Below are positions 28,945-36,212 of a DNA stretch of 64,000 nt, piece after piece (position 1 is the first letter of the stretch; every line of letters starts with the position of its first letter). The DNA comes from Streptomyces sp. 135 (GTDB lineage Bacteria; Actinomycetota; Actinomycetes; Streptomycetales; Streptomycetaceae). Location of the stretch: positions 620,001 to 684,000 of the forward strand of contig NZ_CP075691.1 in NCBI RefSeq assembly GCF_020026305.1, written 5' to 3'. The notes beneath the pieces are model-generated. The model searched no databases, was not told where the DNA came from, and was given only the letters and a program-made list of their open reading frames with translations. The position numbers and the translations under genes are program-made.

Positions 28945-30447
28945 GTGATGAGTCGACGGCCGAAGGCCAGCCTGTACGCGCGCCTGTCTGTTGCGGCAGA
29001 CACTGAGAACGTATCCCTGGAGGGCATGATCACGGACATGCGCGCCCTCTGCGCCAAAGAGGGTATTGATGTTCTGGAGCCAATCCACGTTGACGATGGC
29101 AAAAGTGGCGGCTTCCGCGACCGCGACGAGTATCAACAGTGGCTGAACGACGCCAAAACCGGTGCCGCCCAGTTTCTGGTGAACTACCACACCGACCGCC
29201 TGACCCGAGAGGGCCTGAACGTCGCTGCCCAGATCCTGGACGTAATCGAAGGCAAGGACCCCTCCACGGGACGGCCCAACCATAAACCCGTACACCTTCT
29301 TGACTGTTTCGGTATCGACAGCCGACACGGAGATGCGTTCCGCTTCCGATTCGTCATTCAGGCCGAAGTGGGGCGAGCAGAGCGCGAGCGCATCCGCGAC
29401 CGGTCACGGGACAGGAACAGACGACTTCGCACTGTCGGTCGATGGAGTGGCGGACAACTGCCTTTCGGCTACAAGCCGGTACCGAACCCCGAGACAGACG
29501 AGGACGGCAAGCCGAAAGGCTGGGTACTGGACATCGAGCCAACAGAAGCCAAGCTCATTCGAGACGCCGCGGACGCCCTCCTGAAGCCCGAACCTGACAC
29601 GCTGAATATGATCAGCCGCCGCTGGAACCACATGGGCGTGAAACCCAGGCGCGCGAAGGAGTGGTGTCGTAGCACCATCGCTAGCGTGCTGACTGGCGAT
29701 CACATCATGGGCCGTGCGGTGGTCAACGGCCACCCTGTCCGTGACGCCGAAGGGAACATCCTCGCACCGTGGCCAGCAGTGCTGACGGTGGGCCAGGTCA
29801 CCGCCCTGCGGAAAGCACTGACCCCGAAGCCGGACAAAAAGAAGGGTGGCCGCCACCCCTCACGACTGCTGTCCGGACTCATCCGCTGTTCTGGATGCCA
29901 GCGGCCCCTGGGAGTGGAGCGCGTGAAGCGGCGGACATCCAACCCTGAACCGCTCGTTACTTACCGCTGCAAGACACGCACGCAGGGCCAGACATGCGTA
30001 TCACCGGTCAGCGCCACAGCCGAGCACGTTGAGGCGTACGTAACTGGCCGCTTCCTCGCCACAGTTGGTCACATGCCCATGTACGTGGAGCGGACGTTCG
30101 TGTCCGGGGTGGAGGAACTGGCCGCCCTGGAGGAGGAACTGCGGGACACGATGGCCACCCTGGCCACCAAGGCGACGGAGGCCGGCTTCGTGAAGCTCCA
30201 GGAGCTACAAGCCAAACGGGAATACCTGGCCACCCTGGAGCCTGAACGGCGGACAGACCTAGTCCCGACCGGTCAGACCATGGCTGAGTACTGGGAGGGC
30301 GCCCTGGTCGATGACCGCCGGCGGGAGCTGGACAACGCCTTCGAGGAGCTGACCCTGAAGCCGGGGTTGCGGGGCCCCAAGGGCTTCGACTCGAACCGTC
30401 TGGTGCTGCGGTGGCGGGAGACGCCCGACGCAGGGGACGAGGACTAG
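28945..30447 (+). CDS. int: Large serine recombinase (phage integrase)
   Basis: The 500-residue recombinase has the resolvase catalytic domain with nucleophile Ser in YARLSVAAD (about residue 15) and the active-site Arg in TDRLTRE. The recombinase domain follows (GGQLPFGYKP), then a zinc ribbon (CSGCQRPLG and YRC). A coiled-coil follows near residues 385-440. It catalyses attP x attB integration beside which it now lies. Either the GTG at 28945 or the ATG at 28948 could be the start; no strong ribosome site is visible. It is not one of the 600-residue phiC31/TG1-size enzymes. Confidence 0.95.
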   Translation: MMSRRPKASLYARLSVAADTENVSLEGMITDMRALCAKEGIDVLEPIHVDDGKSGGFRDRDEYQQWLNDAKTGAAQFLVNYHTDRLTREGLNVAAQILDVIEGKDPSTGRPNHKPVHLLDCFGIDSRHGDAFRFRFVIQAEVGRAERERIRDRSRDRNRRLRTVGRWSGGQLPFGYKPVPNPETDEDGKPKGWVLDIEPTEAKLIRDAADALLKPEPDTLNMISRRWNHMGVKPRRAKEWCRSTIASVLTGDHIMGRAVVNGHPVRDAEGNILAPWPAVLTVGQVTALRKALTPKPDKKKGGRHPSRLLSGLIRCSGCQRPLGVERVKRRTSNPEPLVTYRCKTRTQGQTCVSPVSATAEHVEAYVTGRFLATVGHMPMYVERTFVSGVEELAALEEELRDTMATLATKATEAGFVKLQELQAKREYLATLEPERRTDLVPTGQTMAEYWEGALVDDRRRELDNAFEELTLKPGLRGPKGFDSNRLVLRWRETPDAGDED

Positions 30448-30463
30448 GAGCAACGGCGGACGA

Positions 30464-30510
30464 ATCTCTTATTTTTGTTTCGTCCCACATATAAAAAAGA
30501 TCTACAACTA
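30464..30510 (+). repeat. 47-bp AT-rich phage repeat, copy 1 (promoter-like)
   Basis: A 47-base block beginning ATCTCTTATTTTTGTTTCG and ending AAAAGATCTACAACTA is identical to 52910-52956. Both copies are followed after 27 unrelated bases by GCCGGGACAGTTCC and then by the dispersed TCTCAC element. This copy follows the integrase stop and precedes the zinc-motif/HNH genes. The AT-rich core (CATATAAAAAAG) in GC-rich DNA and the position upstream of an operon suggest a promoter. Confidence 0.85.
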
Positions 30511-30573
30511 TCAGTCTTCTGTGGCCTCACCCCAGGAGCCGGGACAGTTCCACCTTTCCGCTCCTCCACCGGG

Positions 30574-30592
30574 TCTCACGTCCTCACCGGTC
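30574..30592 (+). promoter_or_regulatory. Dispersed early element, copy 1
   Basis: TCTCACGTCCTCACCGGTC, 40 bases before the zinc-motif gene's GTG. This is one of ten same-strand copies in the prophage; GGTAGTG follows, as in several other copies. Confidence 0.7.
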
Positions 30593-30631
30593 CGGTAGTG
30601 ATCGCACTGCCTACCGGTGAGGAGCCTCTCT

Positions 30632-31006
30632 GTGACCTACGAAGACGTGTGCTTGCACTGTGGGGAGCCACTGACTGGCCGTCAGCGGCGGACGTGCTCC
30701 CCACGCTGCCGTAAGGCCATCCAGCGCAAGCCCTCCGCCCTCCGTGACTGCCGACTCTGCGGCCAGCCGTTCCAACCGGTTGGCCCTGGCCGGCGCACTG
30801 TGTGTCCGTACGAGGACGCTGACGACTTCTGTCAGGGTCTCCAGGACGACCAGGAGGACCTCCAGGCGGCTCGTCAGGCCGTTCGGGAGTCGGCGACCTG
30901 CCACGGCCCCTCATGCGCTGCCCCGATCCCGTACCAGGGCCGTGGGCGCCCTCCGCGGTACTGCTCGGGCCGCTGCAAGCGAGCTGCTTACCGGGCGACG
31001 TCGTGA
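30632..31006 (+). CDS. Small phage protein with three zinc-finger-like Cys pairs
   Basis: The 124-residue protein contains three repeated Cys units. They are CLHCG with CSPRCRKA, CRLCGQPFQP, and CHGPSC with YCSGRCKRAAYR. Each looks like a short treble-clef or FCS-type zinc knuckle seen in phage and HNH-associated proteins. The GTG at 30632 follows a GGTGAGGAG ribosome site; a GTG at 30617 overlaps that site. The stop overlaps the HNH gene start (GTGA), so the two are coupled. A DNA-binding partner of the HNH enzyme is possible but unproven. Confidence 0.75.
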   Translation: MTYEDVCLHCGEPLTGRQRRTCSPRCRKAIQRKPSALRDCRLCGQPFQPVGPGRRTVCPYEDADDFCQGLQDDQEDLQAARQAVRESATCHGPSCAAPIPYQGRGRPPRYCSGRCKRAAYRATS

Positions 31007-31596
31007 ACTCAGCCTCTCCCCTGGCTTCCCGCCAGCTCCGCGTCCGCGTGAACGCCAGGCTCCGCGCCCAGGGCATCCCTGCGAAGTCCTGCGCCCGCTG
31101 TTTCGTCATCTTGCCGTTCACGGCGTTCCCGCGTGACCGTTCGCGCCCTGATGGTCGGTTCACGCAGTGTCGTGTCTGCCATGCGGCCAGGGAGTCTGTC
31201 CGGCGCGAGGATCCGCGGGTGAAGGCACAGGCGGCGGGCAACGGCCGCCGGTACCGGGCGTTGAAGTTCGGGGCCGAGTACGACGGTCACCAGCCTGAGG
31301 ACGTGTGGCTCCACTGGGACGAAGAGGGCTTGTACTCCTGTGTGGTCTGTGGCGGCCCGTTCGAGCACATCGACCACAACGTTCCGTTGATCCGCGGCGG
31401 CGGTCACACCCTGGACAACTTGGTACCGCTCTGCGCTGATCACAACCTGGCGAAGTCTGGCCGCTGCCCGTACCGCTTCATCGCGGAACTGTTCCCGAAG
31501 CTGACGCCGTGGCTGGAGCCGTTCTTCGACGTTCACGAGCGGCTGTCGGAGGAGGAGATCGAGCGGCGCACCGCCGAGTACCACGAAGGGGCTTGA
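31003..31596 (+). CDS. HNH endonuclease family protein
   Basis: The 197-residue protein has a C-terminal HNH fold: CVVCGGPFEHIDHNVPLIRGG, then LDNLVPLCADHNLAKSG with the final His/Asn. The N-terminal half has a further CARC...CRVC zinc pair. HNH proteins near phage packaging genes may assist cos cleavage or act as homing enzymes. This one is separated from the terminases by about 2.5 kb and a second HNH gene lies nearer, so its role is unclear. The start GTG at 31003 overlaps the previous stop. Confidence 0.85.
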   Translation: MNSASPLASRQLRVRVNARLRAQGIPAKSCARCFVILPFTAFPRDRSRPDGRFTQCRVCHAARESVRREDPRVKAQAAGNGRRYRALKFGAEYDGHQPEDVWLHWDEEGLYSCVVCGGPFEHIDHNVPLIRGGGHTLDNLVPLCADHNLAKSGRCPYRFIAELFPKLTPWLEPFFDVHERLSEEEIERRTAEYHEGA

Positions 31597-31622
31597 CGTG
31601 CCTCAATTGAGGCGGCTAATGT
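31593..31622 (+). promoter_or_regulatory. Sigma70-type promoter with a palindromic operator in its spacer
   Basis: TTGACG (31593-31598) and TAATGT (31617-31622) are separated by 18 bases and fit Streptomyces vegetative promoters. The spacer holds the perfect 14-bp palindrome GCCTCAATTGAGGC (31600-31613). It lies about 65 bases upstream of the small gene at 31686. Control by a dimeric repressor is inferred. Confidence 0.6.
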
Positions 31623-31685
31623 TGCGGCCCTGGTCACCGCTGGGGCCACTACCATCAAGCATCGACTGAACAGAGGGGACAGCAC

Positions 31686-31883
31686 ATGGACACGCCGAAG
31701 GTCAAGGTTTCCGTTTCCTGGCCGACCGAGGACACCGTGGAGTGGTACCTGACGTACCCGCGCGTTGGTGAGTTCGTGATGGATAATCACGGGGACCTGT
31801 GGGAGGTCACGAGGGTGACTCAGGTGGGCGTCCCCAAGGCCGAGTACATCGTGACCGTGGACAAGCCGCAGCAACAGCCCTGA
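31686..31883 (+). CDS. Small phage protein, function unknown
   Basis: This 65-residue protein has alternating strands: KVSVSWPTEDTVEWYL, GDLWEVTRVTQ and AEYIVTVDKP. This suggests a small beta-barrel. AGAGGGGACAGCAC before the ATG is a good ribosome site and resembles the leader of other early genes. It is first behind the palindrome-containing promoter and is followed by a terminator-like hairpin, so it is probably a single-gene transcript. Such a gene could be expressed in the lysogen. Confidence 0.65.
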   Translation: MDTPKVKVSVSWPTEDTVEWYLTYPRVGEFVMDNHGDLWEVTRVTQVGVPKAEYIVTVDKPQQQP

Positions 31884-31897
31884 CGCACCCGATTGAC

Positions 31898-31922
31898 AGC
31901 CCCTGGCGATACGCTGGGGGCT
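31898..31922 (+). terminator. Hairpin terminator after the 65-residue gene
   Basis: AGCCCC (31898-31903) pairs with GGGGCT (31917-31922), followed by TTCG. It lies 15 bases after the stop codon. Confidence 0.55.
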
Positions 31923-31941
31923 TTCGTCATGAGGGGACAGT

Positions 31942-32154
31942 GTGGACAGGGTGGACATCGAGGCGGCCCGGGAGATCCTCCGCGAGGCAGACACGGCCGA
32001 CTCGTTCGGCACGCTGGATGACGCTGGTTGGGAGGACCTGGGCCGGCGCCTGGCGAAGGCCCTTCAGCTCGACGACAGCAACGTCAGGGAGAAGATGCCG
32101 TGGGCCCTCTGGGGCTACGCCATAGGCGTTCGCGAGGACCGTGCTCCCGAGTAG
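31942..32154 (+). CDS. Small acidic helical phage protein, function unknown
   Basis: This 70-residue protein is predicted helical, with IEAAREILREADTAD and WEDLGRRLAKALQLDD. It has no recognised domain. The GTG start follows GAGGGGACAGT, a good ribosome site. It is flanked by small genes of the same kind in the integrase-terminase interval. Confidence 0.6.
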   Translation: MDRVDIEAAREILREADTADSFGTLDDAGWEDLGRRLAKALQLDDSNVREKMPWALWGYAIGVREDRAPE

Positions 32155-32236
32155 CCAACCAGGCTGGCCGATCGCTGCGATGATGGGCCGAAAGACGAAG
32201 ACCCGCGTTCGCTGACCACAGAATGAGACGATTGCC

Positions 32237-32461
32237 GTGAACTCCCTGGACGACCAGTTGATGACCATGGCGGAGTCGCTCCATGCTGCCGGCCACGCCG
32301 ACGCGGCGGACGAACTTCGTAACCGTGCTGCCTTCGTCAGGGAGACATGGCGGGGCGCGGACACCTACCCGCACCTGGCTGACGCGCTTCAGGTCATCGC
32401 GGACAACGCTGCCCGCGCTGCGACGCTGGTGGCTGAGAACACGGTTCCGCCCATGCACTGA
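32237..32461 (+). CDS. Small helical phage protein, function unknown
   Basis: This 74-residue Ala-rich helical protein (DQLMTMAESLHAAGHADAAD; DALQVIADNAARAATLV) has a GTG start and no recognised domain. It ends 17 bases before a strong hairpin and 61 bases before two tandem copies of the dispersed early element. Confidence 0.6.
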   Translation: MNSLDDQLMTMAESLHAAGHADAADELRNRAAFVRETWRGADTYPHLADALQVIADNAARAATLVAENTVPPMH

Positions 32462-32477
32462 CCCGCACGCCTCATAC

Positions 32478-32506
32478 AAGGCCCCACCCGTCAGGGCAGG
32501 GGCCTT
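32478..32506 (+). terminator. Terminator hairpin
   Basis: AAGGCCCC (32478-32485) pairs perfectly with GGGGCCTT (32499-32506), with a 13-base loop. Its core is the reverse complement of the intergenic hairpin near 56628, so both belong to one repeat family. Confidence 0.65.
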
Positions 32507-32521
32507 CGTCGTGTCGCTGCG

Positions 32522-32540
32522 TCTCACATCCTCACCGGTC
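32522..32540 (+). promoter_or_regulatory. Dispersed early element, copy 2
   Basis: TCTCACATCCTCACCGGTC. It is the first of a tandem pair spaced exactly 25 bases apart. Confidence 0.7.
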
Positions 32541-32546
32541 CAGATT

Positions 32547-32565
32547 TCTCACATCATCACCGGTT
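32547..32565 (+). promoter_or_regulatory. Dispersed early element, copy 3
   Basis: TCTCACATCATCACCGGTT followed by AGTAATAG. It is the second of the tandem pair. No gene starts within 350 bases unless a small RNA or the micro-ORF is the target. Confidence 0.65.
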
Positions 32566-32827
32566 AGTAATAGGGAAGGAAGTTCCCGGGAGTGCCGCGC
32601 ACCCCTCCCCCTTCGGCGGTCAGAGCGCCTGGGGATCTTCTGACCCGCTTTCGTGTGCTCCTGGCGTCCTCCTCTCCGCCAGTCGATGCACATGCGGCGG
32701 AGGACCGGTTGAGCCTGGCTCCTGGTCCTCCGCCTGACTACTTCCGTTAACGCAGCGAAACGGGGACTAGTAGCCGTGGCCGGCGGGTCGGCGGTGAACA
32801 CTCCCCCGAGTACCTGTGTTGCGGAAT

Positions 32828-32909
32828 CCCTGGCTGTAGCGCACGCACGCTGCGGCCAGGGAGTTGTCTTCCGTCAGCCTGGTTGCCCTCACCGGCCCAG
32901 GCTGACGGA
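32828..32909 (+). ncRNA. Two adjacent long hairpins (structured RNA or terminators)
   Basis: Hairpin A has a 14-bp stem, with three wobble pairs, and a six-base loop (arms 32828-32841 and 32848-32861). Hairpin B is a perfect 13-bp stem with a 14-base loop (arms 32870-32882 and 32897-32909). They are eight bases apart. No T-run follows either. They could be tandem terminators of the leftmost early transcript or a small structured RNA. Confidence 0.45.
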
Positions 32910-32936
32910 GCACAAGGGAGGCCCTGACGAGGGCAC

Positions 32937-33002
32937 ATGGTGAAAGCGCACTGCGGTGACGCGACAGGGTTCGAGCCCCTGACTCCCACCAGGACAGCGT
33001 GA
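32937..33002 (+). CDS. Possible 21-residue micro-ORF
   Basis: An ATG follows CTGACGAGGGCAC, the same leader sequence that precedes several early genes (CTGACGAGAGGACAC). The frame starts MVKAHCGDATG and ends at TGA 33000-33002. The coding call rests only on that leader. The same bases include a tRNA-like T-arm that does not fold into a full tRNA. Confidence 0.25.
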   Translation: MVKAHCGDATGFEPLTPTRTA

Positions 33003-33047
33003 GGACCAGGGAACTGGACTACATTGCCACGCTGTCCGACCCTCTTC

Positions 33048-33074
33048 GAGTCGCCCCTATGAGGGCGCCTGACG
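33048..33074 (+). repeat. 27-bp intergenic cassette, copy 1
   Basis: This block begins GAGTCGCCCCTATGAGGGCG and ends in CTGACG. It matches 57137-57163 at 25 of 27 bases. It contains a small hairpin and lies 17 bases upstream of the membrane-protein GTG. Confidence 0.7.
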
Positions 33075-33090
33075 GTCCCCTGGAGGTCCC

Positions 33091-33324
33091 GTGAACGTCT
33101 GGACTCTCTCCTGGGTCGCCTGGCTGGCCGCCTTCGGCGTGATCGAGGGCCTCGCGCTGGCCCGTAAGCGGCCTGACGACACCCTCAGCGAGCACGTGTG
33201 GTGTTGGTTCGCCATCGCGCGCCGTGACCCCCAACCTGATGGCTTCACCAGGCTTCGCCGTTTCCTCCTCCTGGCTGGCATCGGCTGGTTGGGGGCACAC
33301 TTCCTGACGGGCGGCTGGGTCTGA
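33091..33324 (+). CDS. Small phage membrane protein, two transmembrane segments
   Basis: The 77-residue protein has two hydrophobic segments, WVAWLAAFGVIEGLALA (about residues 8-24) and FLLLAGIGWLGAHFL (about residues 58-72). A polar loop with CWFAIARRD connects them. The GTG follows CCTGGAGGTCCC. It lies between the structured region and the packaging genes. Roles such as superinfection exclusion are possible, but nothing in the sequence shows this. Confidence 0.7.
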   Translation: MNVWTLSWVAWLAAFGVIEGLALARKRPDDTLSEHVWCWFAIARRDPQPDGFTRLRRFLLLAGIGWLGAHFLTGGWV

Positions 33325-33336
33325 TCCCCTCCCAGC

Positions 33337-33531
33337 CTACGAATTGCTCTCTGGGTCACTGGGTGACCCCGCCTGGAGCCGGTCCGCAATCGGACCTGCC
33401 AGGCGTTCCAGTAGCTGCCGGGCGTCGTCAGGCGTGTTCGGATCTTCCAAGCTCCGCGAGATGTGCGCCAGGGCCATTGCGTCCGCGATCTCTTGCTTAG
33501 CCGACTCGCTATCAGCGTGCTCTTCGGCCAT
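33337..33531 (-). CDS. Small leftward phage protein (only minus-strand gene seen in the prophage)
   Basis: A 64-residue acidic helical protein begins MAEEHADSESAKQEIADAMA. A GGAGAGGAG ribosome site lies 6 bases before its ATG on the minus strand. The space between 33324 and 33589 is otherwise empty, which supports it as real. It is convergent with the membrane-protein gene, ending 12 bases from its stop. A lone leftward gene in a lysogen is a candidate for lysogenic expression, but it has no DNA-binding motif I can recognise. Confidence 0.55.
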   Translation of the reverse strand: MAEEHADSESAKQEIADAMALAHISRSLEDPNTPDDARQLLERLAGPIADRLQAGSPSDPESNS

Positions 33532-33588
33532 CTGCGGCTCCTCTCCTGCGAGCTGTCGTGACAATCCTGCCACTCAGGAGGCCTTCGC

Positions 33589-33960
33589 ATGCCCCGAAGG
33601 GCCATGTCCGTCTGTCCCACCCCTGGTTGCCCCACGCTGACGCCTGGCGGTCGCTGTGAGGCGTGCCAGGCTCGCGCCAGGGCCTCACGTAGGGGCGCCT
33701 CGCGCGCAGGCTATGACCGCGCATGGGCACGCACACGTAACGCTTACCTGCGCGAGCATCCGTACTGTGAGTGTGATGAGTGCGCTGATCTCCCCATGCC
33801 ACTGCGTCCCGCTGCTTCTGATGTTGACCACATCGACGGTCTTGGTCCACTAGGTCCTCGTGGTCATGATCATGCGAATCTTCGCGCGATGACGAAGGCT
33901 CATCACTCACGCGAGACAGCACGCAGTCAGCCTGGTGGTTGGAACGATCGCGGTCACTGA
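33589..33960 (+). CDS. HNH endonuclease of the packaging module
   Basis: This 123-residue HNH protein has zinc pairs CPTPGCP and CEAC, then WARTRNAYLREHPYCECDEC. The catalytic stretch SDVDHIDGLGPLG ends with DHANLRAMTKAHHSRET. In many cos phages an HNH protein is encoded directly before the terminases and is needed for cos cleavage. The position here, 178 bases before the small terminase, fits exactly. CAGGAGG precedes the ATG. Confidence 0.9.
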   Translation: MPRRAMSVCPTPGCPTLTPGGRCEACQARARASRRGASRAGYDRAWARTRNAYLREHPYCECDECADLPMPLRPAASDVDHIDGLGPLGPRGHDHANLRAMTKAHHSRETARSQPGGWNDRGH

Positions 33961-34138
33961 CCGTGACGTAACCCGGGGGGTGACCCCCTGACCCCTAGGG
34001 GACGAAGAACGCGGGGGAGGGCTCTGCCCCCTGCGCCCGGTTCAAACACCTGACTGTGACGCTCGTCACTCACGCTCCGTGACTCTGGCCCGCCATCGGC
34101 GCCAGCCTTCCGACTGCGCACCCAGGGGGTGATCACGT
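33961..34138. other. Candidate cos/packaging region
   Basis: This 178-base gap lies between HNH and the small terminase, where cos lies in related phages. It contains ACCCGGGGGGTGACCCCC, the palindrome CCCCTAGGGG (33996-34005 approximately), and GGGGGAGGGCTCTGCCCCC. These overlapping GC-rich inverted repeats could be cleavage and terminase-binding sites. The exact nick positions cannot be read from sequence. Confidence 0.4.
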
Positions 34139-34606
34139 ATGCCCAGTGGTGGTTCCCGCTCTCGAAGTGGCCCCGCTCCGACGTCAACTGACCGGAGCCA
34201 CAAGGCTAAAGCCTCTGCCGAAGGTTGGACAACCCTCCCGCCGGCCGGACGTGATGGCCCTCTCCCCGCCTGGCCGCTGATCTCCCCGACCGACCGTGAG
34301 ATGGACCTCTGGGAACGCCTCTGGGAAACACCCCAGGCGGTCATGTGGGACCAGCTTCACCTGGATTTCGAAGTGGCCTCTTATGTGCGCCTGCTCGCGC
34401 GCGCAGAGTCGCCCCGGTCTAGCGCCATCATCTGGGGCCAGGTCAAGCAACTCGCGGAGTCCCTGGGCCTTTCAGCGTCTGGTATGGCCCGCAACCGCTG
34501 GACGATCCAGGCCGTTAACGACTCCTCCGACGCCGACGCCCCTCAGGCCGCTGTCTCGGCTGTTGCGGACCTGTCCGCACGCCTGAAGGCGGTCAGCGGT
34601 GACTGA
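34139..34606 (+). CDS. Terminase small subunit
   Basis: The 155-residue protein starts with a basic, disordered tail, continues with PTDREMDLWERLWETPQAVMW, and ends with a helical segment (GQVKQLAESLGLSASGMAR). This resembles the P27-type small terminases of actinophages. It would recognise the packaging site and load the large subunit. It overlaps the large-terminase start by 8 bases. Confidence 0.8.
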   Translation: MPSGGSRSRSGPAPTSTDRSHKAKASAEGWTTLPPAGRDGPLPAWPLISPTDREMDLWERLWETPQAVMWDQLHLDFEVASYVRLLARAESPRSSAIIWGQVKQLAESLGLSASGMARNRWTIQAVNDSSDADAPQAAVSAVADLSARLKAVSGD

Positions 34607-36209
34607 CGGCAAGGTCCTGATGGTGACCCTGGCGTGGATCGAACACCACGCGGTCATCCCTGATGGCTTTGACCAGGGCAAACGGTTCACGATGCTGCCC
34701 TGGCAATTGAAGGTCGCCAGCAACATGTACGCGGTCAAGCCGACCGCTGAAGTGGGCCAGAAGTCCACGGCCTTCGTGTACCGCCGCGCACAGGTGATCA
34801 TGCCGCAGAAGAGCGGTAAGGGCCCCTTTGCGGCGGCTGTGGTGCTGGCTGAAGCTGCTGGCCCGACTGTCTTCGCCGGCTTCGCCCAGGGTGGCGAGTC
34901 GTACCGCTGCCGTGACTTCGGCTGTACCTGCGGCTGGGAGTTCGTCTACGGCGCTGGTGACCCTATGGCGGTCCCCCAGCCGACTCCCCTGATCCAGCTC
35001 CTGGCGACGTCTGAGGACCAGGTGGCGAACGTGTACAGGCCGCTGAAGGCCATGGTCAAACACGGCTCCCTGTCGTCCCTGATGAGCGTCCGTGAGGGCT
35101 TCATCAAGGTGGGCGACGAGGGCCGCATCGACGTCGTCACGTCCTCCGCACAGTCCCGCCTGGGTAACCCCATCACCTTCGCCGTGCAGGACGAGACAGG
35201 TACGTACACCGCCACGAACAAGATGATCAAAGTGGCGGAGACGATGCGTCGCGGCCTGGCCGGCATGTCTGGCCGCTCGATGGAGACGACGAACGCGTAC
35301 GACCCGAGCGAGTACAGCACGGCCCAGAAGACCCTGGAAGGCTCCGCAGAGGACGTCTACCGGTACTTTCCCCAGGCTCCTCCCACGCTGTCCTATCGCA
35401 ACAAGCAGGAACGGCGCCGCATCCACAAGGCCGTTTACACGGACTGCCCACACATCGACCTGGACGCCATCGAGGCGGAGGCCGCGGAGCTACTGGAGTC
35501 CGACCCTGGCCAGGCCGAACGGTTCTTCGGCAACCGCATCATGGCCGGTCACGGCTCCTGGCTGGAGCCTGCGCACTGGCTGTCTCGCAAGAGCGACCAG
35601 GCGATACCGGCTCCGTCCACATACAAGCTGATGAAGGTCCCGATTGTCCTCGGCTTCGACGGGTCCGACAGTGACGACTGGACTGGTATTCGCGCGGAGA
35701 CGCTCGAAGGCTTCCAGTTCACGCCGACGTACGGCCCTTCCAACCGGCCCACGATCTGGGACCCGGCGGAGTGGGGCGGCCAGGTTCCCCGCCTGGAAGT
35801 CGATGCTGCTGTGGATCAGCTCTTCGCCACGTACGACGTGAAGTTGATGTATGCCGATCCGCCGTACTGGGAGACAGAGGTCGACCGCTGGGCGGAGCGC
35901 TACGGCGAGCGTCGTGTCATCCGCTGGCACACTCGCCGGCCGGTCCAGATGCACGCTGCCGCGGAGCGCATGAAGACGGACTGCGTGAAGCGCGACAGCA
36001 CGTTCACGCATGACGGTTGCCCGGTCACGGAGCGGCACGTCTTCAACGCGCGCATGGCTGCTCGCCCTTCGGAGCGATACGTCCTAGCGAAGCCGGAGCA
36101 CCGTCGAAAGATCGACATGGCCGTGGTCGCTGTGCTCGCGCACGAAGCCGCCTGCGATGCGATTGCTGCGGGTCTCCTGCGCCGCAAACCCCTCTACATG
36201 TCCGCCTAG
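34599..36209 (+). CDS. Terminase large subunit
   Basis: The 536-residue packaging motor has an N-terminal ATPase with a Walker A-like MPQKSGKGPFAAAV near residue 70. A C-terminal RNaseH-like nuclease begins VPIVLGFDGSDSDD near residue 350 and continues to MYADPPYWETEVDRW. It translocates DNA into the prohead and cuts it at cos. The start overlaps the small subunit, and an AGGAGG ribosome site for the portal lies at its stop. Confidence 0.93.
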   Translation: MTDGKVLMVTLAWIEHHAVIPDGFDQGKRFTMLPWQLKVASNMYAVKPTAEVGQKSTAFVYRRAQVIMPQKSGKGPFAAAVVLAEAAGPTVFAGFAQGGESYRCRDFGCTCGWEFVYGAGDPMAVPQPTPLIQLLATSEDQVANVYRPLKAMVKHGSLSSLMSVREGFIKVGDEGRIDVVTSSAQSRLGNPITFAVQDETGTYTATNKMIKVAETMRRGLAGMSGRSMETTNAYDPSEYSTAQKTLEGSAEDVYRYFPQAPPTLSYRNKQERRRIHKAVYTDCPHIDLDAIEAEAAELLESDPGQAERFFGNRIMAGHGSWLEPAHWLSRKSDQAIPAPSTYKLMKVPIVLGFDGSDSDDWTGIRAETLEGFQFTPTYGPSNRPTIWDPAEWGGQVPRLEVDAAVDQLFATYDVKLMYADPPYWETEVDRWAERYGERRVIRWHTRRPVQMHAAAERMKTDCVKRDSTFTHDGCPVTERHVFNARMAARPSERYVLAKPEHRRKIDMAVVAVLAHEAACDAIAAGLLRRKPLYMSA

Positions 36210-36212
36210 GAG

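Larger units (their letters stand above)
32462..33090. other. Long non-coding, hairpin-rich stretch
   Basis: Apart from a possible 21-codon ORF, 630 bases carry no gene. In order they hold a terminator hairpin (32478-32506), two copies of the dispersed early element (32522, 32547), and about 260 bases with no clear signal. Two long perfect or near-perfect hairpins (32828-32909), the small ORF and a 27-base cassette shared with 57137 follow. Confidence 0.7.

Noticed and set aside
30475..30520. Shared peptide start MFRPTYKKDLQL reading through both copies of the 47-bp repeat
   Set aside because: The frame lacks a proper start and ribosome site, diverges right after the repeat, and is followed by promoter elements. 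The DNA, not the peptide, is conserved.
32915..32991. tRNA-like 3' part: CAGGG-TTCGAGC-CCCTG T-arm, CTCCC pairing with upstream GGGAG, and CCA at the end over about 76 bases
   Set aside because: No acceptable anticodon stem-loop or D-arm can be folded. The best anticodon stem pairs only three of five positions, and the variable region would be too short. A micro-ORF with a phage leader occupies the same bases.
33057..33635. 192-codon minus-strand frame across the membrane-protein and leftward small genes
   Set aside because: It is out of frame with the small leftward gene that has a clear ribosome site, and its composition is low-complexity Arg/Pro-rich.
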